A stretch of DNA of 64,000 bases, taken from Yamadazyma tenuis (Eukaryota > Ascomycota > Pichiomycetes > Serinales > Debaryomycetaceae). The notes beneath the pieces were generated by a model. It did not search any database. It had not been told where the DNA came from and saw only the letters and a program-made list of their open reading frames with translations. Below, piece after piece: positions 49,138 to 58,527 of this stretch; the stretch's first letter is position 1; every line of letters starts with the position of its first letter. The position numbers and the translations under genes were made by a program. Where the stretch lies: NCBI RefSeq assembly GCF_029203305.1, contig NC_089464.1, positions 682,001 through 746,000 of the forward strand, read 5' to 3'.

Positions 49138-49223
49138 ATATTTCCGGGAGAATGTCTGAAGATCACCGGCAACATCCCTGAAAATTTCCGGGAGCGTGTC
49201 TGATTGTGTCTGAAATTTCCTGT
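49138..49223. repeat. Imperfect TTTCCGGGAG repeats
   Basis: TGAATATTTCCGGGAG, TGAAAATTTCCGGGAG and a degenerate TGAAATTTCCTG occur within 90 bp, each of the first two followed by a GTCTGA element. They may be clustered regulator sites or a decayed tandem duplication. Confidence 0.55.
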
Positions 49224-49665
49224 CACATGTTGGAGAGCAAGCAAGTAGTGGAGCAAATTTCTAGAAAAGACTACGTGAGACTGGAATTTTTTATTGCGCC
49301 GACGCAGAGCGTAATAAGACCCGATACGTATTGATACTAGCGTTGTGGAGAGATGATCAAGGTTCTATGATTTATATTCCATCGCATGGGTATTTTTCTG
49401 TTACTTTGCGAAAATATTAAAACTTAGCTTAAGCCCACATCGGGAATATATACGGGGAAGTACCTTAATGAATAACGTATGATTGTTCGGAACCAGTACC
49501 GTATTGCTGCAAAACTAATTGCATAAATAAAATTTTGGTACACTAGACCAAATAGAAAAAAAAAAAGAAAATAGTTGCTTTACAAACTGCGTTTGCAGAT
49601 CACTCTTTAACTATTTTTTTGTCTTCGATAGATGCAAGCAACTTTGTTAAACCAAAAATAGTGGT

Positions 49666-49682
49666 TGGACCAAGTTGGTCCA
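49666..49682. repeat. 17-bp palindrome (8-bp arms, 1-bp spacer)
   Basis: TGGACCAA-G-TTGGTCCA is symmetrical at every arm position. It lies about 520 bp upstream of the zinc-cluster start at 50199. Such a compact dyad could be an operator for a dimeric factor; no known yeast consensus matches it. Confidence 0.5.
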
Positions 49683-50198
49683 CATACTATCAAATATCTT
49701 ATTTAAATAACCGGACTTCCATATGGTTTCATTTTTTTTTTCATTTTTCCTTAATAATATCTTTCTGAAAATAAATTTATTGTCGGAAATCCGTTGATAT
49801 TTATCAAAATCGTTAATGGACAAACCTTTCACCCACTGGAAATTTTCTTAAATTAGTTGTGGCCTTGTTCCATTTTTTGACCTTGAATTGGTTAGAATAC
49901 ATTGTTCATCGAAACAAATCCGTATCCCAACCGTTGAAATACCAATTGTTAATAAAACCCGTGTGAAATAATTTTGTTGGAAATTTAGTGATCATCTGAC
50001 CAAATCAGCATAGAAAATTGTCTCAAACATCCCTTCTCCTTTTGATTCACACTTATTGAGAAACCATTCTCATCATTCCAATTTGATGAGATCAGAATCA
50101 ACTGTCACTTCTTGAACAAAGTCCCAGTTAAGCAAATACTGTTTCCTGTCGAATTTTTTTATCATTACCTCCTCGCATAAAGTACGAGAATCTGAAAG

Positions 50199-52892
50199 AT
50201 GGCGGAAACATACCCAATTTCATGCATATCCTGTCGAAGGAAGAAGGTAAAGTGTAACAAGCACAAACCCTGCAATCAATGTAAAAAGCGTCAAATTGTT
50301 TGCCAATTCCCTTCAACGTTTCGAAACATCCAGATTAAGGAAAATGAATATGATGACAAGCTCGATAATGTCGCCACTAGTCAATTCGATAATCACGAGG
50401 GTGACAATCAGTCCATGAAGATCAAAAAGTTGAACTCAGAAAAGGCTGAAATACTCAACAAGAACTATCAATTGAACGAGCATGTCAAGCAGTTGACGAA
50501 GCAGCTTGAACTGATGAACGTTCAATCCAACTATTTTATAGAAGATCTCGAAAATCTGTCCTCTCTGGACCCATCAAAGTCTTCCAAGCCTCCTTCAACC
50601 TATAAACCCGAAAGCTTTAAGATCTCGGGTGAAACAAGTGAGTTGGGTAACAAGTATTATGGACCCCAGAGTTCAAGTTTTATGATAGAAACCCTCAAGA
50701 ACACCCAGTTCATCAATGACAACAACTCCTCAAGGAACTACCTTGATATAGATAGTGACATTAAGTTTGAAGGATCATTGATCAAGAAACCATTGCCCAA
50801 ATTGAAGCCTGGAATATCCACTTCAGAAAATTTGAACATCATTTACAGGCTAGTGGAGAAGTTCTTTCTGAACTTGTCTTCCAACTATTATAAGACATTT
50901 ATTTCCAAGCATCAGTTATTGGACTTTGTCAGGGATTATCCCAATATTGATAACAATATCTGGGAGAATGATGATGATTTGTTGTTGTTAATTATGGTTT
51001 TAATTATCTCGATAATCAGAATCACACCGGTGGAATTGAGAGACATTTTCAATCTTCCTAGTAGTGAGTGCGGTGCTTATATCGATAACTTAATTCACAA
51101 CGACTTGATCTATAACTTTGAAAAGTTAAGACACAACTTGGTTAATGAGTCCACCCTTACTATTCAAAGTTATATCTTGTGTACTGAGTACTATTTTATT
51201 GAGCAAAGATATGAAGAATGTTGGTCCATGATGTTTCACACCTGCTCAATTGCATACTCCATTGGACTACACGTTACCCAACGGTTAAAGTTGAATAAGC
51301 TCAACGATATTGATTTGAATACCAATATTGATACCACTCTCGATGAAAATGAATACGACGAGATGGAAGATATAACCAAGTTGAAAATTTGGTTCTCCCT
51401 TAGAATATTGAGTGATAAGGTATGTTCAGTATTGGGAAGACCCAATCCAATTTCTTTCCAGGTCAATTCAATCATCTTGAAGTATAACCAAAACTATTCC
51501 AACATCAATCTCCGGAAAAACACCACCTCCATTCTCTTGAGAATCGGGTTGAGTGAGTGTCTTAGACTATCAAACATGATGTTGATTGAGAACTTTATGA
51601 TTGACTTCACAATGACCGACCTATTGAACTTGAGCTCAGAATTTGAGAAGGAGATTTACTTGTTGGAGTTGTATTTGACTGAAATTGAAAATGATAGTAG
51701 CCACGCAAGCACTGAAATTGTATCTTCAACTACCAGCAACAGCAGCGGCGGCCATGGAGGAGTAAGCGAAATTGTTGGATCCGTTTCAACAAGCTATGAA
51801 ATCAATGATAGCAATGGTAGTGACGGGCATGACTCATTTAATGAATTGAGTTATGATGAGCTGAACTACCTTCCCATAAAAATTGAGAAGATTGACTTAT
51901 TGAATGATTTGGTGGTGTTTTACATCAATAAAGCCAAATTGTTTGAACCATTCATCGTCAAATTCAATAAAGCTGATGATGACTCTATTTTGATTTTAAC
52001 CAATTTGACCAATTCCATTATCAACTTCTTGAAATTGATTATCACAATCTTTAGAGAATTCGAGGAAAAAATAAGCAAGAAGAGAGTGTACTATTTGAAG
52101 GTTGGCAAATATTTCCGAATAAATTTCCCATTCTTAAACTCGTTTATTTATCAAGGAATTGTGATTATCTTTACTATGCTTAATTACAAATCGAAGGATT
52201 TCGCCAAGCTCAAGTTCAACGAGAAATTTGATAACCAAGGGTTTTTGAAGAGTTTAAAATCCCAGCTCACAATTCTACTCGATATCAATCAAAGTTTTGA
52301 GGAGAGAATCTGGTCCATCAATACAATTTACCTTATCAATCGTAATTTGGGGCTTATTGAATCTATCGAAAAGCATATATACCAGAACAATTTTGATGAG
52401 GAATTTGCCAATGCTCTTCTTAACCAACCGAATTTCCAACAGCAACAATCACAATCGGCTGCAAATAATTTAGGCATTATCAACGGATCGCCAATTTCAA
52501 TTAATTCGAATACCCAATGTACTTCCAACTATCTTATGAACTTCAACTTCAATGACCCATTCTGGATTACCAACCCAGATAATTTACCTTACTATCTTGG
52601 ATCTCCTAATCAAGAGTTTCATAATCAGGCAGAGGAGGAAACGAAACACAACAATTTCAAGGATATGGAAATTGACTCTGAACTGAGAGGTTCTTTCAGG
52701 AGCACACAATTCATCCAGAACCAGACACACCATGAACAACCACTCACTCAGCCGGGCAAAGAATTCACCAGTCTCAATGATCAATTTAATCAAACACAAA
52801 TAGGAAAACCGAAACTAAGCTTTGATGAAGAAAAGCACAAGAAGATCAAATTGGATGATTTCATTCATTCTGAGTTCGACAAGCAGAATTAG
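50199..52892 (+). CDS. Zn(II)2Cys6 zinc-cluster transcription factor (second)
   Basis: The 897-aa product starts at an ATG and has its zinc cluster at the very N-terminus: Cys9, 12, 19, 25, 28 and 35 in C-x2-C-x6-C-x5-C-x2-C-x6-C spacing. A short linker leads to a coiled coil (about 70-110), the usual dimerisation element. The fungal transcription-factor middle homology region follows (about 210-450, including YEECWSMMFHTCSIAYSIGLH). The C-terminus is Asn/Gln-rich, with QQQQS-type stretches. The specific regulator is not recognised. It is unrelated in detail to the zinc-cluster gene at 5.5 kb. MPC1 lies 421 bp downstream in the same direction. Confidence 0.92.
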   Translation: MAETYPISCISCRRKKVKCNKHKPCNQCKKRQIVCQFPSTFRNIQIKENEYDDKLDNVATSQFDNHEGDNQSMKIKKLNSEKAEILNKNYQLNEHVKQLTKQLELMNVQSNYFIEDLENLSSLDPSKSSKPPSTYKPESFKISGETSELGNKYYGPQSSSFMIETLKNTQFINDNNSSRNYLDIDSDIKFEGSLIKKPLPKLKPGISTSENLNIIYRLVEKFFLNLSSNYYKTFISKHQLLDFVRDYPNIDNNIWENDDDLLLLIMVLIISIIRITPVELRDIFNLPSSECGAYIDNLIHNDLIYNFEKLRHNLVNESTLTIQSYILCTEYYFIEQRYEECWSMMFHTCSIAYSIGLHVTQRLKLNKLNDIDLNTNIDTTLDENEYDEMEDITKLKIWFSLRILSDKVCSVLGRPNPISFQVNSIILKYNQNYSNINLRKNTTSILLRIGLSECLRLSNMMLIENFMIDFTMTDLLNLSSEFEKEIYLLELYLTEIENDSSHASTEIVSSTTSNSSGGHGGVSEIVGSVSTSYEINDSNGSDGHDSFNELSYDELNYLPIKIEKIDLLNDLVVFYINKAKLFEPFIVKFNKADDDSILILTNLTNSIINFLKLIITIFREFEEKISKKRVYYLKVGKYFRINFPFLNSFIYQGIVIIFTMLNYKSKDFAKLKFNEKFDNQGFLKSLKSQLTILLDINQSFEERIWSINTIYLINRNLGLIESIEKHIYQNNFDEEFANALLNQPNFQQQQSQSAANNLGIINGSPISINSNTQCTSNYLMNFNFNDPFWITNPDNLPYYLGSPNQEFHNQAEEETKHNNFKDMEIDSELRGSFRSTQFIQNQTHHEQPLTQPGKEFTSLNDQFNQTQIGKPKLSFDEEKHKKIKLDDFIHSEFDKQN

Positions 52893-53313
52893 GCTGATAA
52901 TTCCGTCGAATTGTATTATAGACTTAAACAGAGGCCAAATATATAGATTATGTGGGATGCAAATTATTAGTATTTGTCTCTAGAGTATGACCCCGCACGG
53001 GGCTTGGAAACCTCTTGGAATCTTTTTGAAGTTACAGTAAGAAATAGATTATTGCTGTTAATCAGCAAGGAATACTAGAGTGCAATAAGCATTTCTTGGT
53101 GCTTTCAAGGGCTCTTAGGAATTGTAGTTGAGATCAGAAACAGCAAAACATGCGCACTTCCCCAGCCAGTTGAGGGCTCCGGGGAATTTTTTCAACTAGA
53201 GTGCGAAAAACTCCGAACCTACAAAAAATCCAAAAAATCCAGTATCGGAACAATAGTAACCGAGTGAAGCTAATCATCCCAATACTTTGAAATACAGATC
53301 ATATTACATTAAA
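52893..53313. other. Zinc-cluster gene 3' end / MPC1 upstream region
   Basis: 421 bp with no supported gene. It includes moderately GC-rich sequence around 52990 and 53160 and a CCAAT at 53279, too close to the MPC1 start to be a typical activator site. Confidence 0.45.
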
Positions 53314-53664
53314 ATGTCCACTTTCAAGAAATTCGCCGATCAGGTATTCAGCAAACAAACATTCAGATACTTGTTTACCACGCATTTCTGGGGACCAGTG
53401 TCAAACTTTGGTGTTCCAGTAGCTGCGTTGTTAGATTTGAAGAAAGATCCCGATTTGATTTCCGGCCCAATGACAGGTTCATTGATCGTGTATTCCATAG
53501 CATTCATGAGATACTCAATGGCTGTGTCACCAAAGAACTACTTGTTGTTCGGATGCCATGCTGTAAATGAAGTTGCTCAATTGGCCCAAGGATTTAGATG
53601 GGCTAATCATCATTACTTTAGCGAAGACAAGAAATTGGAAGATGTGTCTCCAAAGGTTGCTTGA
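53314..53664 (+). CDS. MPC1: Mitochondrial pyruvate carrier subunit Mpc1
   Basis: The 116-aa product is the obligate Mpc1 partner of the inner-membrane pyruvate carrier. It shows the family blocks YLFTTHFWGPVSNFGVPVAA, GPMTGSLIVYSIAFMRYSMAV and NYLLFGCHAVNEVAQLAQG. Two or three short hydrophobic helices and a charged C-terminal tail follow the family plan. The start is the ATG at 53314 (MSTFKKFADQVF). It converges on DDC1. Confidence 0.97.
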   Translation: MSTFKKFADQVFSKQTFRYLFTTHFWGPVSNFGVPVAALLDLKKDPDLISGPMTGSLIVYSIAFMRYSMAVSPKNYLLFGCHAVNEVAQLAQGFRWANHHYFSEDKKLEDVSPKVA

Positions 53665-53783
53665 ACAGGAATCTTTAGAACGTACGACACTCTATATAAC
53701 TATGACAAAATATAGTACTTAAGTATTAATTTATTCAATATTTACAAGAAAGGTCATGGGCATCATTATTTCGTTAGTTTTGC

Positions 53784-54989
53784 TCAATCAAATATGGAAC
53801 GGACCTCATCATGTTGAGTGGCTCCTAGCTCCACCTCCGACTCATCATCGAAGTTTACATTGAATTGGTCGACTTCAGGCTCAAGATCGGAGTATGAGCC
53901 GTTATCACCGGTTAATTCTTTTGCCGGATTTAGTAAATTTGGCCTTGAAATAGTTGAGCGACTAGTCAGATGGGTCAAAGCTCCTGTGGCATATTTCAGG
54001 GAGTTCCTACCTACTTCCTCAAGCTTATAACTTTTCATGATTGGGTTTTGGGTGATTAGGTTCTCGGTTTGACCGGCTTCATCATTTGTGAGTTGAACAA
54101 AGTGCACACATACATGGCGAGTACTTCTCAAGGTAAATAAAACAGGGTCCCCAGGAGCCTTGAAGTAGATTTCGAATTCCTCGCTTTGATCAAGCTTATG
54201 GAGCAGGATAAAGCTAATAAGATTTATGAAAATCTTGAAGAACTTCAATTTAAAATTAATCCTCTGGTTAAACTCTGGTGGCATGTTGGTATCAGCAAGT
54301 TCGTACAAGTTGAGTGAAATGGTGATTGACATTGGCTGTTTGAGATATTGGTTATCTTTCAAAATCATTTTGGTAAAGCCGTTGAAACTGATCTTGTTGC
54401 TCTTGACTTCGATCTTGAATTCTTCAGTTTGTTGTGGAACCAAGTCAACAAACTCCTTCAATATCTTGTGGTCAATTCTAATGTACTTTATGTCCGAATC
54501 ATGGCAAGTTGGTAAAATATTTTGCTGGCGCTGGTGTTCTGACACATAATATTTCCATACGGGATCGTGTTGGTTTTTCACTGGCTGATAACCGATTTGA
54601 TACTTCTTTACAATGAGCTTTCTGGTGATGTCAATGAGCATACGGAATTCATTGTCAAAGTTGACACGTAGTTTTATCAAGCTGTCCGTATCCAAAGTTT
54701 TGAAAAGGATTGATAAGTGGTTGGAACTGACAATAAACAGGTATGTGGCATCTTCTATATCGAATCCATGCGAAATTGTACCATCAAAAGATACGTGATA
54801 CTCGTCAAAGAAGTCCCTTTCAAACGAGATGTCTCCATCACTGGTATTAGTTGAATTTACTGCTGAGATGGTAATGGACTTTTCACTGATCACAAACTTG
54901 ATATCGTCACTAACCAAAGTTAGAGCCAAGACAGACTTAGCCCATAGAAGTAGATGCCTTTCTTGTGCTAAATGAGCAACAAACGACAT
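53784..54989 (-). CDS. DDC1: 9-1-1 checkpoint clamp subunit Ddc1 (Rad9 homologue)
   Basis: Ddc1 forms the PCNA-like 9-1-1 clamp with Rad17 and Mec3 and activates Mec1 at damaged DNA. The 401-aa product has a Rad9-type sliding-clamp N-terminal part: WAKSVLALTLVSDDIKFVISEKSITISAVNS, given here as a region spanning residues 17-47, then SNHLSILFKTL. The second clamp domain ends near LRSTRHVCVHFVQL. A short acidic tail ends SIFD. It is shorter than S. cerevisiae Ddc1 (612 aa) because the phosphorylated C-terminal tail is reduced. The start is the ATG at 54989. Confidence 0.9.
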   Translation of the reverse strand: MSFVAHLAQERHLLLWAKSVLALTLVSDDIKFVISEKSITISAVNSTNTSDGDISFERDFFDEYHVSFDGTISHGFDIEDATYLFIVSSNHLSILFKTLDTDSLIKLRVNFDNEFRMLIDITRKLIVKKYQIGYQPVKNQHDPVWKYYVSEHQRQQNILPTCHDSDIKYIRIDHKILKEFVDLVPQQTEEFKIEVKSNKISFNGFTKMILKDNQYLKQPMSITISLNLYELADTNMPPEFNQRINFKLKFFKIFINLISFILLHKLDQSEEFEIYFKAPGDPVLFTLRSTRHVCVHFVQLTNDEAGQTENLITQNPIMKSYKLEEVGRNSLKYATGALTHLTSRSTISRPNLLNPAKELTGDNGSYSDLEPEVDQFNVNFDDESEVELGATQHDEVRSIFD

Positions 54990-55050
54990 TCGGAGTGCAA
55001 AGTAAAGCCCTTGAATCGATGGTTGAAGATGATAGATGTGGATGGAAATG

Positions 55051-55081
55051 TGACTCTCGTTGGTACAATTTGACTCTCGTT
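55051..55081. promoter_or_regulatory. Paired TGACTC elements in DDC1-DCG1 promoter
   Basis: An 11-bp sequence, TGACTCTCGTT, occurs twice (55051-55061 and 55071-55081) with 20-bp periodicity, about 92-122 bp upstream of the DCG1 start. TGACTC is the core half of Gcn4/AP-1-type sites, so amino-acid or nitrogen control of DCG1 is plausible but inferred. Confidence 0.4.
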
Positions 55082-55172
55082 AACAGTTTTGCGCGTCGCC
55101 CCTGGCGATGGAGGGCTTGAAGGAGCAAAATAGGGATTTAAACAATTCTACTTACTACTAGAGCCCTCCCAT

Positions 55173-55853
55173 ATGTATAAGTTGTTGGTAATTAACCCCA
55201 ACTCCAGTGAAAAAGTTACAAATGATATGAGAGACCTTCTCCCACAGGTCCCGGGGATTCAATACGATTTTTACACCGCACCAGCAGCCGCCCCATCGGA
55301 AATCGATGGTGAACACGCTGGTGAAGTGTCTGAAGCGGTGGTATACCCGGATTTGATTAAGCGTAAATTACTTGACTATGACGGGTACTTGGTGTGTTGT
55401 TACTCCGACCATCCGTTGGTTTATAGTTTGACCCAAAGCACAAACAAGCCAATTTTAGGAATTATGCTTGGATCATTGATCTATTCGGTGCTGAATCCCC
55501 GATTCTCCAAACTGATGATTCTCACAAGTACCAGTAGCTGGAACAATACTCTTGACAAGTCCATCCTAAAGTTTTTCAAATCACATTCGTTTCCCCAGTC
55601 TATGGCTAGAACCAAAAGTTTTGATATTAATGTCGTGAATTTAAATAACCCCGTAGTGTATGGGGAAATTGTGAAAAAGGTCCAGCTTTACTTGGATGAG
55701 GAGCCCCAAGTAAACTGTGTATTGTTGGGATGTGCTGGTATGGTGGGTCTTGATTCTAAGCTCGCAAAGACGTTTCCGGATGTGAGGTTTATCGATAGCG
55801 TAAGAGTCAGTGCCGAAATATTGGCGTCGCTTGTTCGATTTGAAACTTCCTGA
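55173..55853 (+). CDS. DCG1: Dcg1-type Asp/Glu (hydantoin) racemase family protein
   Basis: The 226-aa product belongs to the Asp/Glu/hydantoin racemase family; the yeast member Dcg1 is controlled with allantoin-use genes and has no firm reaction assigned. The N-terminal LLVINPNSSEKVTNDM and the two active-site cysteine regions (CCYSDHPLVY, LLGCAGMVGLD) are intact. It starts at the ATG at 55173 in a 183-bp promoter shared with DDC1. The substrate is unknown; hydantoin or allantoin derivatives are suggested by family. Confidence 0.88.
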   Translation: MYKLLVINPNSSEKVTNDMRDLLPQVPGIQYDFYTAPAAAPSEIDGEHAGEVSEAVVYPDLIKRKLLDYDGYLVCCYSDHPLVYSLTQSTNKPILGIMLGSLIYSVLNPRFSKLMILTSTSSWNNTLDKSILKFFKSHSFPQSMARTKSFDINVVNLNNPVVYGEIVKKVQLYLDEEPQVNCVLLGCAGMVGLDSKLAKTFPDVRFIDSVRVSAEILASLVRFETS

Positions 55854-56141
55854 GACTAGAACCCGGTAAGAATGAAATGCCAGTGAAAATACCAATTCAA
55901 AGGTTGAGGTTCCAAAGCTTGTGTTTAATTTGTTCTGTGTTTGAAGGGGTGAGAGGAGCTCTCAATTATAAGTAGTTGAAAAATGCAGCATAGGAATTCA
56001 ACGAAATATACATGTTTAATGCATAGCTATTCTTTGGTGTGATAATATGTATATATATATAAACAAAGTTAACCTCATCAGATTGCACTCCACAGATTCC
56101 TTATCGCGCAGTAGAAATAAAATTATTCAGTACATTGAAAC

Positions 56142-57005
56142 ATGTCATCAGCAAACAGACCTTCGTTAATGAGCAAAATTTTATACCGATCTTCCACAAA
56201 TGACACTACAGACAGTAAAAGTGGAAGTGAAGAATCATTTAGAGAGGAATGGTTACCACCATTAGCTCCTATAGCTTTAAAAGGATATAAGGCTTCGACT
56301 CGCCATAAGCTCATGACAGAGGAATTATCAAATAACATTAGAAATTTATTGCCTCCACGTCTTCAATTGTTTGACGAGTGGCTGCTAGTGTACTCTATGG
56401 ATCAAGATGGAATATCCATTAATACCCTTTACTCCAAGTGTAACTTGAATCACCAGTTAAACGAACTTAAACGCCAGAAGCAATTGGAAAAAGGGTACGG
56501 TGACCATATAGTTAGCCAGATGATTCTAACAAATGGTCATGTTCATGACAATAAAAGGCCCTTGGGATATGTTATGGTCATACGAGACTCCAAGGGCAAT
56601 CGTTTCGGATGCTACTTGAATGAGCATTTACATCCCATGGAACATAGGCGGTATTACGGGAATGGTGAATGCTTTCTTTGGAAACTAGAGAAAATCCACA
56701 AGAATTCCACCCAAGACACAGACTTAGATCATCATAGATTCAAAGCATTCATGTACACTGGCATAAACGATAACATTATCTACTCAAACCATGATTTCAT
56801 AGCCATTGGATCCTCCAAAGGACAAAACGGTTTGTGGATAGGCTCCAACCTTCTAGAAGGTGTGAGTTATCGATGTGATACATTTGGCAATGAAGTTTTG
56901 AATGGAATAGGCGATCGGGGTGATAGCAGCAGCTTCGGAGATTCCGTAGTAGGAAAATTCAAAATACTAGGACTAGAAATATGGCGGATTGGTACGTTAG
57001 AGTGA
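56142..57005 (+). CDS. OXR1: TLDc-domain oxidation-resistance protein Oxr1
   Basis: Oxr1 protects against oxidative damage and in yeast promotes disassembly of the V-ATPase. The 287-aa product is almost entirely a TLDc domain: the opening LTEEL-like segment ([18 protein letters not shown]), [39 protein letters not shown] and the C-terminal FEILGLEIW-like end ([12 protein letters not shown]). The length is near S. cerevisiae Oxr1 (273 aa). A TATA-like ATATATATATA lies about 90 bp upstream of the ATG. Confidence 0.95.
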   Translation: MSSANRPSLMSKILYRSSTNDTTDSKSGSEESFREEWLPPLAPIALKGYKASTRHKLMTEELSNNIRNLLPPRLQLFDEWLLVYSMDQDGISINTLYSKCNLNHQLNELKRQKQLEKGYGDHIVSQMILTNGHVHDNKRPLGYVMVIRDSKGNRFGCYLNEHLHPMEHRRYYGNGECFLWKLEKIHKNSTQDTDLDHHRFKAFMYTGINDNIIYSNHDFIAIGSSKGQNGLWIGSNLLEGVSYRCDTFGNEVLNGIGDRGDSSSFGDSVVGKFKILGLEIWRIGTLE

Positions 57006-58527
57006 AGTGGCATTTTGATTCCTCATTTTAACTTTAAAGAATAAACCTGGAAATCGGTCAAATTTGGGGGTATTGAGAATTCAGGCAGCGTCAAGAAAGT
57101 TTAAGTTTTCTATACTGCAAACTAATGCACAATGCCCTATTGGAATTAGATATCGTGAAAAGCAATAATAACATCAACATAAACATTAGTAATAGCTCAA
57201 CAAATGGTGAACTCGTTTGACTGAATAGACGGTTAATTAATGCTCGTATTTGTGGGATGGCGGAAGGCTGCCGGAAGGCTGCAAATAGGCGATGCAATTC
57301 GAAGCTGCAGAAGTTGCCGTTATTCTTGAGCTTGGCAAACAATGGCATGGATAAACTGTGCCGTTCATTCAGGTCCTAAAACTGACAAAGGTGGACATTC
57401 CCGAATGGATCAAGGGGGATGTACAAGCATGTATTTTCTAGAAAGTTTATCTCAGAGATTTAGCCGAGCAACTTAAGAAAGGGTGATCGGAGTAATATCA
57501 TAAATGTTGATGTAAGTAAAAGGGATATTATGATTAGGCTAATTGTCAATAGCAACGATTGGTAAAAGAAGTACCTGGTCGCCTTCTATGGCAATTGGTA
57601 ATAAAGATAAGCAAAAATTCGGGTAGTATCCCTGATTATTACGTCCAAACACATAAATTAACCGTTAATCTTAAGCACTTCACGGCATTAACACAATTTG
57701 ATTTTAACTTGCCTTAGAATCAAACGAGTGCCAGGGAGAAAGAAATCAGTTGCTATTTTAAGCATAATATAACCTTTAAACCTTGTATTGAACCCCATTG
57801 TACATATCGGCAACATCAAGCAGCAAAAAATTCAAACTCGTGCTTGAGATTCAAAATCCGAAACCTCGTCTACTGACGCCCGTCTCAACCAAAACGTTCG
57901 CTTAAAATGTTTAGAGGGGGAGATGCAGCAACAATTTTGAACACTGCCGATGGGAGGATCTACTTCCAAAAATATCTTTGATGGTTTTCGGTATTGTTGA
58001 ATGACTACTCCATACAAGCGACAAAGAGAAACACCACTATATACTCATAGGGACACTGAAAATTTTAAAGGTCAATTGTACGAGGCCAAGCTTCGACAAA
58101 ACCTTATTTCTCAGCTTTTTTGATGTACGAAGATTCGTATGCGGATTGTATTAATTTCTGTTTGACGACACCAAGGATCAGCAGCGGTTCTCAGCTTGGA
58201 AAAATCAATAAAACCAGATTGACCGGTTTCGTCCATAGAGGTGCAGAGGGGCCTGTGTCCGCATTTATCATGCAATTTTGTGCCACTTAACCGAATCTAT
58301 ATAGATTTACCCTTAATAATAATTCGCATCAGGAGTTTGGGTTAATTTATTTTTCGTTTATATTTGTATGCAGGTATACATATACACTTATGCAAGCCCA
58401 CATTTTTTTACAGCCAGAGGATGTGGTAAAATGTTTCATCCGTTTCAAATTTATGGGTTATAAATATGCCCAGAAGATCCTACAGTAGTGTATAGTTTTC
58501 TATCAATATCATTCGTTATAGCCTCTC
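57006..58527. other. Long upstream region of the adhesin gene
   Basis: About 1.5 kb with no supported gene. It contains a perfect 11-bp tandem duplication, CGGAAGGCTGC (57261-57282). A small minus-strand ATG frame (57091-57348, 85 aa with a Leu-rich segment) is probably chance. Unusually long promoters are typical of yeast flocculin and adhesin genes, which integrate many regulators. Confidence 0.55.

Larger units (their letters stand above)
48601..50198. other. Long intergenic region upstream of second zinc-cluster gene
   Basis: About 1.6 kb without a supported gene, upstream of both SLD3 (minus) and the zinc-cluster gene (plus). It contains imperfect repeats built on TTTCCGGGAG (49138-49223), a near-perfect 17-bp palindrome (49666-49682), a GGT/ACC inverted pair near 49538-49551, and A-rich runs near 49557. 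Short open frames here begin at non-ATG codons or have random composition. No LTR or RNA gene could be proved. Confidence 0.5.

Noticed and set aside
57091..57348. Minus-strand ATG frame of 85 codons with a Leu/Met-rich membrane-like segment
   Set aside because: Short, of random composition outside the hydrophobic run, and within an adhesin promoter; no supporting signal.
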